Below are positions 24,534 to 32,467 of a stretch of DNA of 64,000 nt, piece by piece; position 1 is the first letter of the stretch, and each line of letters starts with the position of its first letter. Source of the DNA: Marimonas lutisalis (GTDB lineage: Bacteria > Pseudomonadota > Alphaproteobacteria > Rhodobacterales > Rhodobacteraceae); contig NZ_SKCI01000006.1 in the NCBI RefSeq assembly GCF_005434965.1, positions 59,961 to 123,960 on the forward strand. The letters run 5' to 3'. Both the position numbers and the translations under genes were made by a program. Below the pieces are notes generated by a model, which was given only the letters and a program-made list of their open reading frames with translations, had not been told where the DNA came from and did no database searches.

Positions 24534-25031
24534 ATGGCACGTTTCGATACGTCCTTTGACGCGACCGGCGTCGAACCCACCACCGCCTACGAGGTCCTTC
24601 CCGCAGGCAAGTACCGCGCCCAGATCGTCGAAAGCGAGATGCGCGTGACCCGCAATGGGATGGGCCAATTCCTGTGGTTGATGCTCGATATCCTGGAGGG
24701 TGAACACAAGGGTCGGAAGATCTTTGACCAGCTGAACCTGGTAAACCCGAACCCGACCACGGTGGAAATCGCGCAGCGGACGCTTTCGGCGATCTGTCAC
24801 GCCACCGGCAAGATGCAGGTCAGTGACAGCGAGGAGCTGCATCTCATCCCGATGACCATTCAGGTGACGGTCAAACCGCCCAAGAACGGCTACGGCGAGA
24901 GCAACGGCATTCGCTACCTGCTGCCCGAGCCCGGAGCGGCAGCCCAGCAAGCTGCGACACCGCCCAATGGCGGGAGCGCCTCCACGCCCCCTGCGAAAAT
25001 GGCCTCCGCGCCCTGGAACAAGAAGGGCTGA
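24534..25031 (+). CDS. DUF669 protein, probable single-strand DNA-binding protein
   Basis: 165 residues. The body (YEVLPAGKYRAQIVESEMRV, GQFLWLMLDILEGEHKGRKIFDQLNL in parts: FLWLMLDILEGEHKG) is DUF669, which has an OB-like fold in phages. The C-terminal tail is low-complexity (PGAAAQQAATPPNGG) and ends near a hydrophobic-basic WNKKG rather than the acidic tail of bacterial SSB. Ribosome site AGAAAGGACA. It follows the RecA-like gene with a 17-base gap. Confidence 0.87.
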   Translation: MARFDTSFDATGVEPTTAYEVLPAGKYRAQIVESEMRVTRNGMGQFLWLMLDILEGEHKGRKIFDQLNLVNPNPTTVEIAQRTLSAICHATGKMQVSDSEELHLIPMTIQVTVKPPKNGYGESNGIRYLLPEPGAAAQQAATPPNGGSASTPPAKMASAPWNKKG

Positions 25032-25095
25032 GCCTTCGCGCTGCCCTGCGCCCTGACTGACGGGGCAGCGCGCAACCCCATCTGAGGATACTCCC

Positions 25096-25458
25096 ATGAC
25101 TGACATGACCAACGCAGCCCTTGCGGCTGTGAACAGCCCCAATTTGCCTGATGATCAGCGCCGGCTGATCGAGCTCGACGATGCCATCGCCAAGATCCGC
25201 ACGCAGATCGCAACGGCCGACCTCGCGCGGCAGCGGGGCCAGAAGCCCATCGATCCGGACTGGTTCCACCGGGCCCGCACGGCCCTGCGCCACTTGTGCC
25301 GCGAGCGCGCGGAACTGCTCGCTCAGGGCACCGGCCGCCGTCGCCGCGAAAAACTCAAGGACGCGCTGATCGGCGTCCTGCGCGAACGCCATGACCGCGA
25401 GACCTGGGATGGCATTCTGGCCGAGGCCCAGGCCCGTAGCGAACGGGAGGGACTGTGA
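25096..25458 (+). CDS. Hypothetical phage protein, helical
   Basis: 120 residues, predicted almost wholly helical with coiled-coil features (RRLIELDDAIAKIRTQIATA, LRHLCRERAELLAQ, RRRREKLKDALIGVLRERHD). It is strongly charged and basic in the C-terminal third. Conserved place between DUF669 and the nuclease suggests a helper in recombination, but there is no known function. Its stop overlaps the next start (TGATG). Confidence 0.72.
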   Translation: MTDMTNAALAAVNSPNLPDDQRRLIELDDAIAKIRTQIATADLARQRGQKPIDPDWFHRARTALRHLCRERAELLAQGTGRRRREKLKDALIGVLRERHDRETWDGILAEAQARSEREGL

Positions 25459-26402
25459 TGGCAGAACTTCCCGAAGCCCCCACGCCGACGCTGACGGCGA
25501 TCTATGCCGACTATGAGGTGCGCCAGGGTGATGGTTTCCGCGACCACCTCGGGGCGTCGATCATCGGCAAATCCTGCGCCCGCGCGCTTTGGTACGATTT
25601 CCGCTGGATCACGCCCGCGCGCCATTCCGGCCGCCTGCTGCGCCTCTTTGAAACGGGCCAGCTGGAAGAGGACCGGCTCGTGCGCAACCTGCGTGCCACC
25701 GGGGCGACCGTGCTTGAGGTCGATCCCGAGACCGGCCGCCAGTTCCGGGTCGAGGCCCATGGCGGGCATTTCGGCGGATCGCTCGACGGCGTGGCCCTTG
25801 GGCTCCTGGAGGCGCCCAAGACCTGGCATGTGCTTGAATTCAAGACCCACTCGGTCAAGAGCTTCAACGAGTTTACTGCCAAGGGCGTCGTTCTGGCGAA
25901 GCCTCAGCACGCCGCGCAGATGCAGATCTACATGCACCTGACGGGCATCACGCGCGCCCTCTACGTCGCGGTCTGCAAGGACACCGACGCGCTGCACATC
26001 GAACGCATCAAGGCTGACAGCGCCATAGCCGAACGCCTGCTGGAAAAGGCTGGGCGCATCATCTTCGCCCAGCATCCGCCTGCGCGGATCAGCGAGGACC
26101 CGGCCTGGTTCGAATGCCGGTTCTGCGATCACCATGCGGCCTGCCATGAAGGCGGTGGCGTTGCGGTGACCTGCCGGTCCTGCCTGCATACGACGCCGGT
26201 CGACGGCGGTTGGCACTGCGCGCGGCACGACCGGATGCTGGCTCCGGCGGAGCAACGCGCGGCCTGCGGACGCCATCTCTTCATCCCCGATCTCATCCCG
26301 GGAGAGGTCATCGATGCGGGCGACGATCTCGTCACCTACCGCGTGGCTGATGGCTCGACCTGGACCAATGACGCCCGTTCCCCGGAGGCCGCGCCATGCT
26401 GA
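25458..26402 (+). CDS. PD-(D/E)XK nuclease family protein
   Basis: 314 residues from the ATG at 25458. The core FGGSLDGVALG (Asp) followed by WHVLEFKTHS (ExK) is the PD-(D/E)XK catalytic set, about residues 97-140. Four cysteines near the end (FECRFCDHHAACHEG and CRSCLH) recall the metal or iron-sulfur knot of Cas4/RecB-type exonucleases. The final part includes a zinc-like HC..C region. Likely the exonuclease partner of the RecA-like annealase. It overlaps the helicase start by seven bases. Confidence 0.88.
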   Translation: MAELPEAPTPTLTAIYADYEVRQGDGFRDHLGASIIGKSCARALWYDFRWITPARHSGRLLRLFETGQLEEDRLVRNLRATGATVLEVDPETGRQFRVEAHGGHFGGSLDGVALGLLEAPKTWHVLEFKTHSVKSFNEFTAKGVVLAKPQHAAQMQIYMHLTGITRALYVAVCKDTDALHIERIKADSAIAERLLEKAGRIIFAQHPPARISEDPAWFECRFCDHHAACHEGGGVAVTCRSCLHTTPVDGGWHCARHDRMLAPAEQRAACGRHLFIPDLIPGEVIDAGDDLVTYRVADGSTWTNDARSPEAAPC

Positions 26403-28135
26403 CCCTGCGACCGTATCAAGAAGCCGCGATCACCTCGATCTACGGCTATTTCCAGACCCACACCGGCAATCCGCTGGTCGTCATCCCGACCGCGGGCGGC
26501 AAGTCGCTGGTCATGGCGGCCTTCATCGAGGGCGTGCTGAAGGCCTGGCTCGATCAGCGCATACTGATCGTGACCCATGTGCGCGAGTTGATCGCCCAGA
26601 ACCACGCCGAGATGATCGGCCTCTGGCCCGATGCCCCGGCGGGCATCTATTCGGCGGGCCTCGGCAAGCGCGAAGCTCAGGCGCGGATCCTCTTCGCCGG
26701 CATCCAGTCGATCCACCGCCGCGCGGCCGAGATCGGCCACACCGATCTTGTGCTGATCGACGAGGCACATCTGATCCCGGGCAAATCGAGCACGATGTAT
26801 CGGCGCTTTCTCGACGCGCTGAAGGCGATCAACCCAGCGCTCAAGGTGATCGGGCTGACCGCCACGCCGTTCCGGCTCGACTGCGGGATGCTGCACGAGG
26901 GGCAGAACGCGCTCTTCACCGACATCGCCTACGAGGCCCCGGTCCGCGAACTGATCGACGCAGGCTACCTGAGCCCTCTGGTCTCGAAACAGCCTGCAAC
27001 CCGGCTCGACGTCTCGAAGGTGGGCACCCGCGCGGGCGATTTCATTGCGCGTGATCTGGCGGCGGCGGTCGACCAGGACGCCATAACTCGGGCGGCCGTC
27101 ACCGAGATCATCGAGCATGGCCGTGACCGGAAATCCTGGCTGGCCTTCTGCTCGGGCGTTGAGCATGCGCGTCATGTGGCGGAGGAATTCGGCCGCCAGG
27201 GCATCAGCTGCCGCACGATCTTCGGCGACACGCCGAAGGACGAGCGCGATGCGATCCTTGCCGCCTTCAAGCGGGGAGAAATCCGGGCGCTGGCCTCGAT
27301 GGGCGTGCTAACCACCGGCTTCAACGCGCCCGGCGTCGACCTGATTGCGCTCCTGCGTCCCACGCAATCAGCCGGGCTCTATGTGCAGATGGTCGGGCGC
27401 GGCACCCGTCTCGCGCCCGGCAAAGAGAATTGCCTGGTGCTGGACTTCGCGGGCAATGTCCGTCGCCACGGACCGATCGACCTGGTGCGACCCAAACGCC
27501 CCGGTGATGGCGGCGGGGGCGAGGCGCCGACCAAGGTCTGCCCGGACTGCGATAGCATCGTCGCACTCTCGGCGGCGGAATGCCCGGATTGCGGTTATGT
27601 GTTCCCGCCGCGTGAGGTGAAGATCGCGCCGACCGCAGCCACTTTGCCCGTCCTGTCGCCCAAGGCACCGCAATGGGTCGCCGTGAGCAACGTGTCCTAC
27701 AGCCGCCATGACAAGCGGGGCGGTCGGCCTTCGCTGAAAGTGACCTATAGCTGCGGGCTCACGACCTATCAGGAGTGGATCTGCTTCGAGCATCAGGGCT
27801 ACGCGCGGCGAAAGGCAGAAGACTGGTGGCGCAAGCGTGCGCCCGGTCAGCCCGTACCGCGCAGTGTGAACGAGGTCCTGGCGCTGTCCCGCAGCCTATC
27901 CCGTCCCAGCCATATCTCGGTCCGTCCGTCGGGCCGCTATTTCGAGATCACCGGTTACAGGTTTGACCCATGCACGCATTCCACAACGGCCTCTGCGCCG
28001 TCTGCCACCGGCAACCTCGCGGGTTTGGCTGGTTCGAGCCAGTCTTCCCCGTCTCGGACCCGCGGCGAGATCAAAGCCGCAAGTCCCTCTGCAGCCGGAC
28101 GTGCCAGGACATCTGCCATGGGAGGAAGGGCATGA
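26396..28135 (+). CDS. DEAD/DEAH box helicase (SSL2-like)
   Basis: 579 residues. Motif I TAGGKSLVM (about residue 24), motif II DEAH (LVLIDEAHLIPGKSS), motif III TATPFR, and the second RecA domain with SWLAFCSGVEHA, VLTTGFNAPGVDLI and QMVGRGTRLAPGKENCLVLDF. A zinc ribbon CPDC...CPDCGYVFPP follows. Then a region up to ISVRPSGRYFEITGYRF typical of phage members. The last 55 residues are Ser/Ala/Thr-rich and overlap the DUF6511 gene by 166 bases in another frame, suggesting that the original stop was lost. Likely the replicative or recombination helicase. Confidence 0.93.
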   Translation: MLTLRPYQEAAITSIYGYFQTHTGNPLVVIPTAGGKSLVMAAFIEGVLKAWLDQRILIVTHVRELIAQNHAEMIGLWPDAPAGIYSAGLGKREAQARILFAGIQSIHRRAAEIGHTDLVLIDEAHLIPGKSSTMYRRFLDALKAINPALKVIGLTATPFRLDCGMLHEGQNALFTDIAYEAPVRELIDAGYLSPLVSKQPATRLDVSKVGTRAGDFIARDLAAAVDQDAITRAAVTEIIEHGRDRKSWLAFCSGVEHARHVAEEFGRQGISCRTIFGDTPKDERDAILAAFKRGEIRALASMGVLTTGFNAPGVDLIALLRPTQSAGLYVQMVGRGTRLAPGKENCLVLDFAGNVRRHGPIDLVRPKRPGDGGGGEAPTKVCPDCDSIVALSAAECPDCGYVFPPREVKIAPTAATLPVLSPKAPQWVAVSNVSYSRHDKRGGRPSLKVTYSCGLTTYQEWICFEHQGYARRKAEDWWRKRAPGQPVPRSVNEVLALSRSLSRPSHISVRPSGRYFEITGYRFDPCTHSTTASAPSATGNLAGLAGSSQSSPSRTRGEIKAASPSAAGRARTSAMGGRA

Positions 28136-28356
28136 TCGACCCCACACCCAACGAGACCGAGGCAATGACCGTCGGCGGTCAGGAAGGCGGAGCTTTTCTG
28201 GAGAGCATCGGCAAATCCGATCTTGCGACCTTGAGCGCGACCGAATGGGATCAGTTCATTAATGTCGTGGTCACTGGGTATTGCGATCACCTGCGCGAGC
28301 TTGCCGCGCGGGATCGCACCCGGCTCGACGGTATGGTGCAGGAGGTGCCGTTCTGA
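27970..28356 (+). CDS. DUF6511 domain-containing protein
   Basis: 128 residues. The head (LCAVCHRQPRGFGWFEP) and SRTCQDICHG form a compact cysteine-rich knuckle, and the tail (DWDQ-like ATEWDQFINVVVTGYCDHL, LDGMVQEVPF) is the conserved DUF6511 end. It starts inside the helicase gene. Found between helicase and primase in related prophages; role unknown. Stop overlaps the primase start (TGATG). Confidence 0.83.
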   Translation: MHAFHNGLCAVCHRQPRGFGWFEPVFPVSDPRRDQSRKSLCSRTCQDICHGRKGMIDPTPNETEAMTVGGQEGGAFLESIGKSDLATLSATEWDQFINVVVTGYCDHLRELAARDRTRLDGMVQEVPF

Positions 28357-30626
28357 TGCAGAACTCCTCCCACATGGCGCGCTACGGTGCGCGGCTTGTC
28401 ACCAATGGCTACGCCATCCTGCCCATTGCGCCGGGGACCAAGAAGCCCGGCCGTTTCCAACGTGGCGCTTGGGTGGATTATCCGGAGTGGAACCGCCATG
28501 CCGCGCGCCCCACGACTGAGGTCGAAGTCGCGACATGGTCCGCCTGGCCTGATTGCGGTGTCGGGCTGGTTGGTGGCGCGGTTGCCGCCATCGACATCGA
28601 CATTGCCGAAGATGCTGAGCTCGCTTTGAAGATCGAGAAGTTGGCGCGTGATCGCCTCGGCGACACACCGGCGCTACGCATCGGGCGCGCCCCCAAGCGT
28701 TTGCTGGTCTATCGTGCGGCAGAGCCGTTTCGCGGCATCAAACGCCATCCGCTAGAGGTGCTCTGCCTCGGACAACAGTTTCTGGCCTATGCCACTCATC
28801 CCGACACGGGCGCACCCTATGCTTGGCCCGAGGAAGGTCTGGCCGACCTCGATATCTCCGAGCTCCCGGCTATCACGGCCGATGCGGCGGCGGCCTTTCT
28901 TGAGGTAGCTCAGGCAATGCTGCCAGAAGCGGTTCGTCAGCGCGGGTTCATCGTGAAGCCCTCAGCGCACCCACATCTTACCGGGCACAGCCAGACAGGC
29001 ACGATGCCGGCCATTCAAGCGGCTCTCGAGTGGCTGCCAAATGCCGAGCTTGATTACGACAGTTGGATGCGGATCGGCATGGCGCTCAAAGGCGCGCTTG
29101 GCGATGAGGGCAAGGATGTTTTCGCGCAATGGTCGGCACAGGCTGCAAAGGACGTACCGGGGACTACGCTCAAGGCCTGGGCAAGCTTCAAACCGGACCG
29201 GATCGGCGCGGGGTCGATCTACCATCTCGCCTTGGAGCGCGGCTGGAAACCAGACGCCTCGCTGCGCCTCGATGGATCTATGGACTGCGCGGAAGCCCAC
29301 CCCGCCGCAGGATTGTTGTCACAGTTGGGCGGCACATCGAAACCCAGCAAGGAAACGGACGATCACACCGCCTACACGCTGCACATGCCGGACGGGCTGG
29401 TCGGGGATCTGACCGCCTACATGCTGTCGACCGCGCGACGGCCGCAGCCTCTTCTGTCACTCGGCGCAAGTCTCTGTGCCATCGGCGCGCTCATGGGACG
29501 GAACTACCGGACCGAGAGCAATCTGCGTTCAAACCTCTACATCGTCGGCATCGCCGATAGCGGGTCAGGCAAGAACCACGCGCGGGAAATCATCAACGAG
29601 GTGTTCTTTGAAGCCGGGCTCGCCCATCACCTCGGCGGCAACAAGATTGCCTCGGGGGCAGGCCTCCTGACAGCGCTGCATCGCCAGCCCGCGATCCTGT
29701 TTCAGATCGATGAGTTCGGCATGTTCCTGTCGGCCGCCGCCGACCGCAAGCGAAGCCCGCGCCACATCACTGAGATCCTCGACAACATGACCGAGCTCTA
29801 CACAGCGGCCGGCGGGGTATTCCTGGGGGCCGAATACGCCAACCGAGACGGCTCGAATGAACGGCGCGACATCAATCAGCCCTGTCTCTGTGTCTATGGC
29901 ACAACCACGCCCCTGCATTTCTGGGGCGCGCTGCAGGGCGCGAATGTCGTGGATGGATCGCTCGCACGGTTTCTCATCCTGCCCAGCGACGACGATTACC
30001 CCGACGAAAACCTCGCAGCCGGTATTCGGCAGGCACCTCCCGGACTGATCCACGGGCTCAAGGCCTTGGCGGCCGGGGGCGGTCTGCAAAGCGGTAATCT
30101 CACCGGAATGACCGCGGGCCAGACAACAGCGGTGACCCCCATCACGGTGCCGATGTCAGACGAGGCCAAAGCCCGTTTCAAGGAGTTGAGTGGCACGCTG
30201 ACAGAGGAATTGCGAGCGGCCCGCGGCACGGCGTTCACCGCGATCCTTGCCCGGATCGGTGAGAACTCCCTCAAGCTGGCGCTTATCGTGGCCGTCGGTC
30301 GCGACCCGGCGCGACCCATAATCGATCTCAGCGCGGCGGAATGGGCCATCGGTTTCGTGCGGCATTTCGCGGCCAGAACCATGGAAGCCATTGAGCGGCA
30401 CGTGGCCGATACCGAAACGGAGGCTCACCTGAAGCGGCTGAAAGAGATCATTCGCGCGGCCGGTGCCAAGGGCATCACCAAATCCGAGATCACCCGGTCC
30501 TCCCAATGGCTGAAGGCGCGGGATCGTGACGAGATCCTGCTGACTCTGATCGAAAGCGGCGACATCACCACCGGCATGCGGGACACCGGGGGGCGCCGGG
30601 CCATGGTGTACCGGCTCTCTGGCTAG
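28356..30626 (+). CDS. Bifunctional primase-polymerase / DUF3987 replication protein
   Basis: 756 residues from the ATG at 28356. N-terminal prim-pol domain (YAILPIAPGTKKPGRF; AAIDIDIAEDAEL with the catalytic DxD; PKRLLVYRA), a PriCT-like segment (YDSWMRIGMALKGAL), and a C-terminal helicase-like DUF3987 ATPase with GIADSGSGKNH (P-loop, Asn in place of Ser/Thr), FQIDEFGMFL (Walker B) and SLARFLILP. This would start phage DNA replication at the origin. The frame is open 75 bases upstream but that overlaps DUF6511. The AT-rich repeat region follows directly. Confidence 0.9.
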   Translation: MQNSSHMARYGARLVTNGYAILPIAPGTKKPGRFQRGAWVDYPEWNRHAARPTTEVEVATWSAWPDCGVGLVGGAVAAIDIDIAEDAELALKIEKLARDRLGDTPALRIGRAPKRLLVYRAAEPFRGIKRHPLEVLCLGQQFLAYATHPDTGAPYAWPEEGLADLDISELPAITADAAAAFLEVAQAMLPEAVRQRGFIVKPSAHPHLTGHSQTGTMPAIQAALEWLPNAELDYDSWMRIGMALKGALGDEGKDVFAQWSAQAAKDVPGTTLKAWASFKPDRIGAGSIYHLALERGWKPDASLRLDGSMDCAEAHPAAGLLSQLGGTSKPSKETDDHTAYTLHMPDGLVGDLTAYMLSTARRPQPLLSLGASLCAIGALMGRNYRTESNLRSNLYIVGIADSGSGKNHAREIINEVFFEAGLAHHLGGNKIASGAGLLTALHRQPAILFQIDEFGMFLSAAADRKRSPRHITEILDNMTELYTAAGGVFLGAEYANRDGSNERRDINQPCLCVYGTTTPLHFWGALQGANVVDGSLARFLILPSDDDYPDENLAAGIRQAPPGLIHGLKALAAGGGLQSGNLTGMTAGQTTAVTPITVPMSDEAKARFKELSGTLTEELRAARGTAFTAILARIGENSLKLALIVAVGRDPARPIIDLSAAEWAIGFVRHFAARTMEAIERHVADTETEAHLKRLKEIIRAAGAKGITKSEITRSSQWLKARDRDEILLTLIESGDITTGMRDTGGRRAMVYRLSG

Positions 30627-31008
30627 CTTCTTTCAAACGCGGGATTTCTTCAATTGAAGGAAGTTCAGGGGCAAGCATCTGAAAACATGAACGGTTTTGC
30701 CTTCCTTCACTTCTTTCAATCTTTCAAGAGGAGCCTTGTATGTATGTGTTCTTGCGCGCGGCTGGAAATAGGATGATGTACCCCATGAAATAATTGAAAT
30801 ATTGAAAGAAGGTATATTAGCCATACAGACCAGAGACTTAGGGCGAGACTTCTTTCAAGCCGCCCGCCTGAAGAAACTGAAAGAAGTGCCGGGCCGCTCA
30901 TGTGCCCAGCACCTGACATGACCAGACAACCCTTCGGGGCCTGGCGAGCCCGCAGCCTTCACCGGCCAGCCCTCTCGCCGCGTCCAGCACAACGAAGAGG
31001 AGGTCGTC
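30627..31008. repeat. AT-rich iterated CTTCTTTCAA region, candidate phage origin
   Basis: 382 bases without a gene. The decamer CTTCTTTCAA occurs forward at 30627, 30710 and 30849, as a shortened copy (TCTTTCAA) at 30720, and in reverse (TTGAAAGAAG) at 30802 and, with one change, at 30877. A perfect palindrome CTTCAATTGAAG is at 30648-30659, and ACTTCTTTCA/TGAAAGAAGT form a 10-base inverted repeat around 30848-30887. GC content is well below neighbours. The place right after the primase gene fits a replication origin with iterons; a regulatory region is the alternative. Confidence 0.6.
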
Positions 31009-31494
31009 ATGACCCAATCACAAAAACTGCGTCCCATCCTGGCGCTCGATCTTGGCACCACCACCGGCTGGGCGCTCCGTGGCTTTGACGGGCTGGTCAC
31101 CACAGGCACCGCGTCGTTCAAACCCGGCCGCTACGATGGTGGCGGCATGCGCTATCTACGCTTCACCAATTGGCTCACCGAACTGGATCGGCTGAGCGGC
31201 CCGGTTGGCACAATCTGGTTTGAAGAGGTGCGCCGTCACGCCGGCACCGATGCAGCACATGTCTATGGCGGGCTTATGGCGTCCTTGACCAGCTGGGCCG
31301 AGCTGCGAGGCATTCCCTACGAAGGTGTGCCGGTCGGAACCATCAAGCGCCACGCTACTGGCAAGGGCAACGCCAACAAAGCCGCCATGATCGCTGCCGC
31401 CAAGGCGCGAGGGTTCAGTCCTGTTGACGACAATGAGGCCGATGCCATCGCGATCTTGCACTGGGCGATCGAGACGCAGGGAGGTGTGGCATGA
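31009..31494 (+). CDS. RuvC-like Holliday junction resolvase
   Basis: 161 residues; ribosome site GAGGAGG. RNase H-fold acidic residues: LALDLGTTTGWAL (first Asp), IWFEEVRRH (Glu) and DDNEADAIAILHW (Asp pair near the end) match RuvC/YqgF-type crossover endonucleases of phages. It would trim branched replication or packaging intermediates. The next small gene starts inside its stop (ATGAG). Confidence 0.88.
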   Translation: MTQSQKLRPILALDLGTTTGWALRGFDGLVTTGTASFKPGRYDGGGMRYLRFTNWLTELDRLSGPVGTIWFEEVRRHAGTDAAHVYGGLMASLTSWAELRGIPYEGVPVGTIKRHATGKGNANKAAMIAAAKARGFSPVDDNEADAIAILHWAIETQGGVA

Positions 31495-31688
31495 GCTACT
31501 TCCCCAAAGGCTACGGCGGCCAGCGCCGTTCACCCGAAGAGGTCAAGCGTGACGGCTGGCGCGAGCAAGGCGTGCTGGCGGTCTCAGTCGATGACCATCG
31601 CCTGACTTGGCCAGAACGCGAGCTCGTCGAACAACTGGGCACCAAGCTCTATGGACCACGCCCCGTTGGGGAGGTGCGCCATGGGTGA
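31491..31688 (+). CDS. Small phage protein
   Basis: 65 residues. Starts MSYFPKGYGGQRR and ends KLYGPRPVGEV; no known domain. The N-terminal charged stretch (PEEVKRDGWREQGVL) and LTWPERELVEQLG segment are conserved in this gene position in similar prophages. It overlaps both neighbours by a few bases, so it is in the same operon. Function unknown. Confidence 0.7.
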   Translation: MSYFPKGYGGQRRSPEEVKRDGWREQGVLAVSVDDHRLTWPERELVEQLGTKLYGPRPVGEVRHG

Positions 31689-32061
31689 GAAGAAGACATG
31701 GACTGCCGTCGACGTCGCTGACCATTTCGAGGAAGCGTTTCGCACGCTGCGAAAGCTGCCGCCGGTCAAGGTACGCGGGTATTTCAACGCTTGGCCAGAC
31801 ATTGTGCGATCAGCGCGAGAGATCGCGGCGATGGATCCGCAGCCGATGCGGGTCTGGCCGTCAGCCGCCGCCATCACCCGACTCGAGCAGACCTTCGACT
31901 GGGTGCTCTGGATCGAGGAGGAGGAACGCAAGCTGATCTGGTCTCGCGCCGCCCGCGTGCCCTGGAAGCAGATCAGCGGCGAGCTGGGCGTCGACCGCAC
32001 AACGGCATGGCGCAAGCACAAACTGGCTTTGACCAAGATCGCCTCGAGGCTGAATGTCTGA
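31681..32061 (+). CDS. DUF6362 family HTH protein
   Basis: 126 residues from the ATG at 31681 with GGGGAGG before it; the 10-residue upstream extension is not used. Blocks: AFRTLRKLPPVKVRGYFNAWP, WVLWIEEEERKLIWSRAARVPWK (in parts: WIEEEERKLIW) and QISGELGVDRTTAWRKHKLAL, the last a sigma-like HTH. It may regulate the late genes or act in packaging. It is the last gene before a 406-base gap. Confidence 0.85.
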   Translation: MGEKKTWTAVDVADHFEEAFRTLRKLPPVKVRGYFNAWPDIVRSAREIAAMDPQPMRVWPSAAAITRLEQTFDWVLWIEEEERKLIWSRAARVPWKQISGELGVDRTTAWRKHKLALTKIASRLNV

Positions 32062-32467
32062 GCGACTCCAATATGTTGCAACACTTTTGTGTTCGACACA
32101 TGCAACATTATCGTGCTACCCGTAGGGCATGATGGGGAGAGTGCGTTGGAAGACGGCTCTCCCCGTTTTCGTGGTGGATACCCCTGCTGAAGCCGGAGTC
32201 CAGCTGGGGTCCAATCGGCTAACCCACTGACTTTGCGGGTCCTTCCGGGCCCGAAACGTATACGGGCGGGCGAAGCGCGCAATGTCGCTAGCGACAGGGC
32301 CGGTTTTTTGGGAAGCCACCCATAGTCGGCATCCACCCGCGATCCGCTGAAAACCACGACAAAACAAACCTTTGAACCGGACACACCCGGTGGCCGCTGG
32401 ACCCCTCGCGGAGTCCAGGCTGGCCACTGGTGTCCGGAGTCCACCAGATTGAGGCGAACCCACCCGC
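32062..32467. other. 406-base gap between replication and packaging blocks
   Basis: No convincing gene. Seen: an ATGTTGCA/TGCAACAT inverted repeat (32073-32080 and 32101-32108) with an inner ACAC-TTTT-GTGT hairpin; a terminator-like stem GGGGAGAG/CTCTCCCC with GTTTTC after it (32134-32169); and three copies of GGAGTCCA at 32195, 32410 and 32436, one of them in an inverted repeat CTGGAC/GTCCAG. The place, between DUF6362 and the methyltransferase, suggests promoters or a packaging site, not shown. Confidence 0.5.
32134..32169 (+). terminator. Intrinsic terminator after DUF6362 gene
   Basis: Perfect eight-base stem GGGGAGAG/CTCTCCCC with a 15-base loop, then GTTTTC. T-run is short. It probably ends the replication operon. 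Confidence 0.6.
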
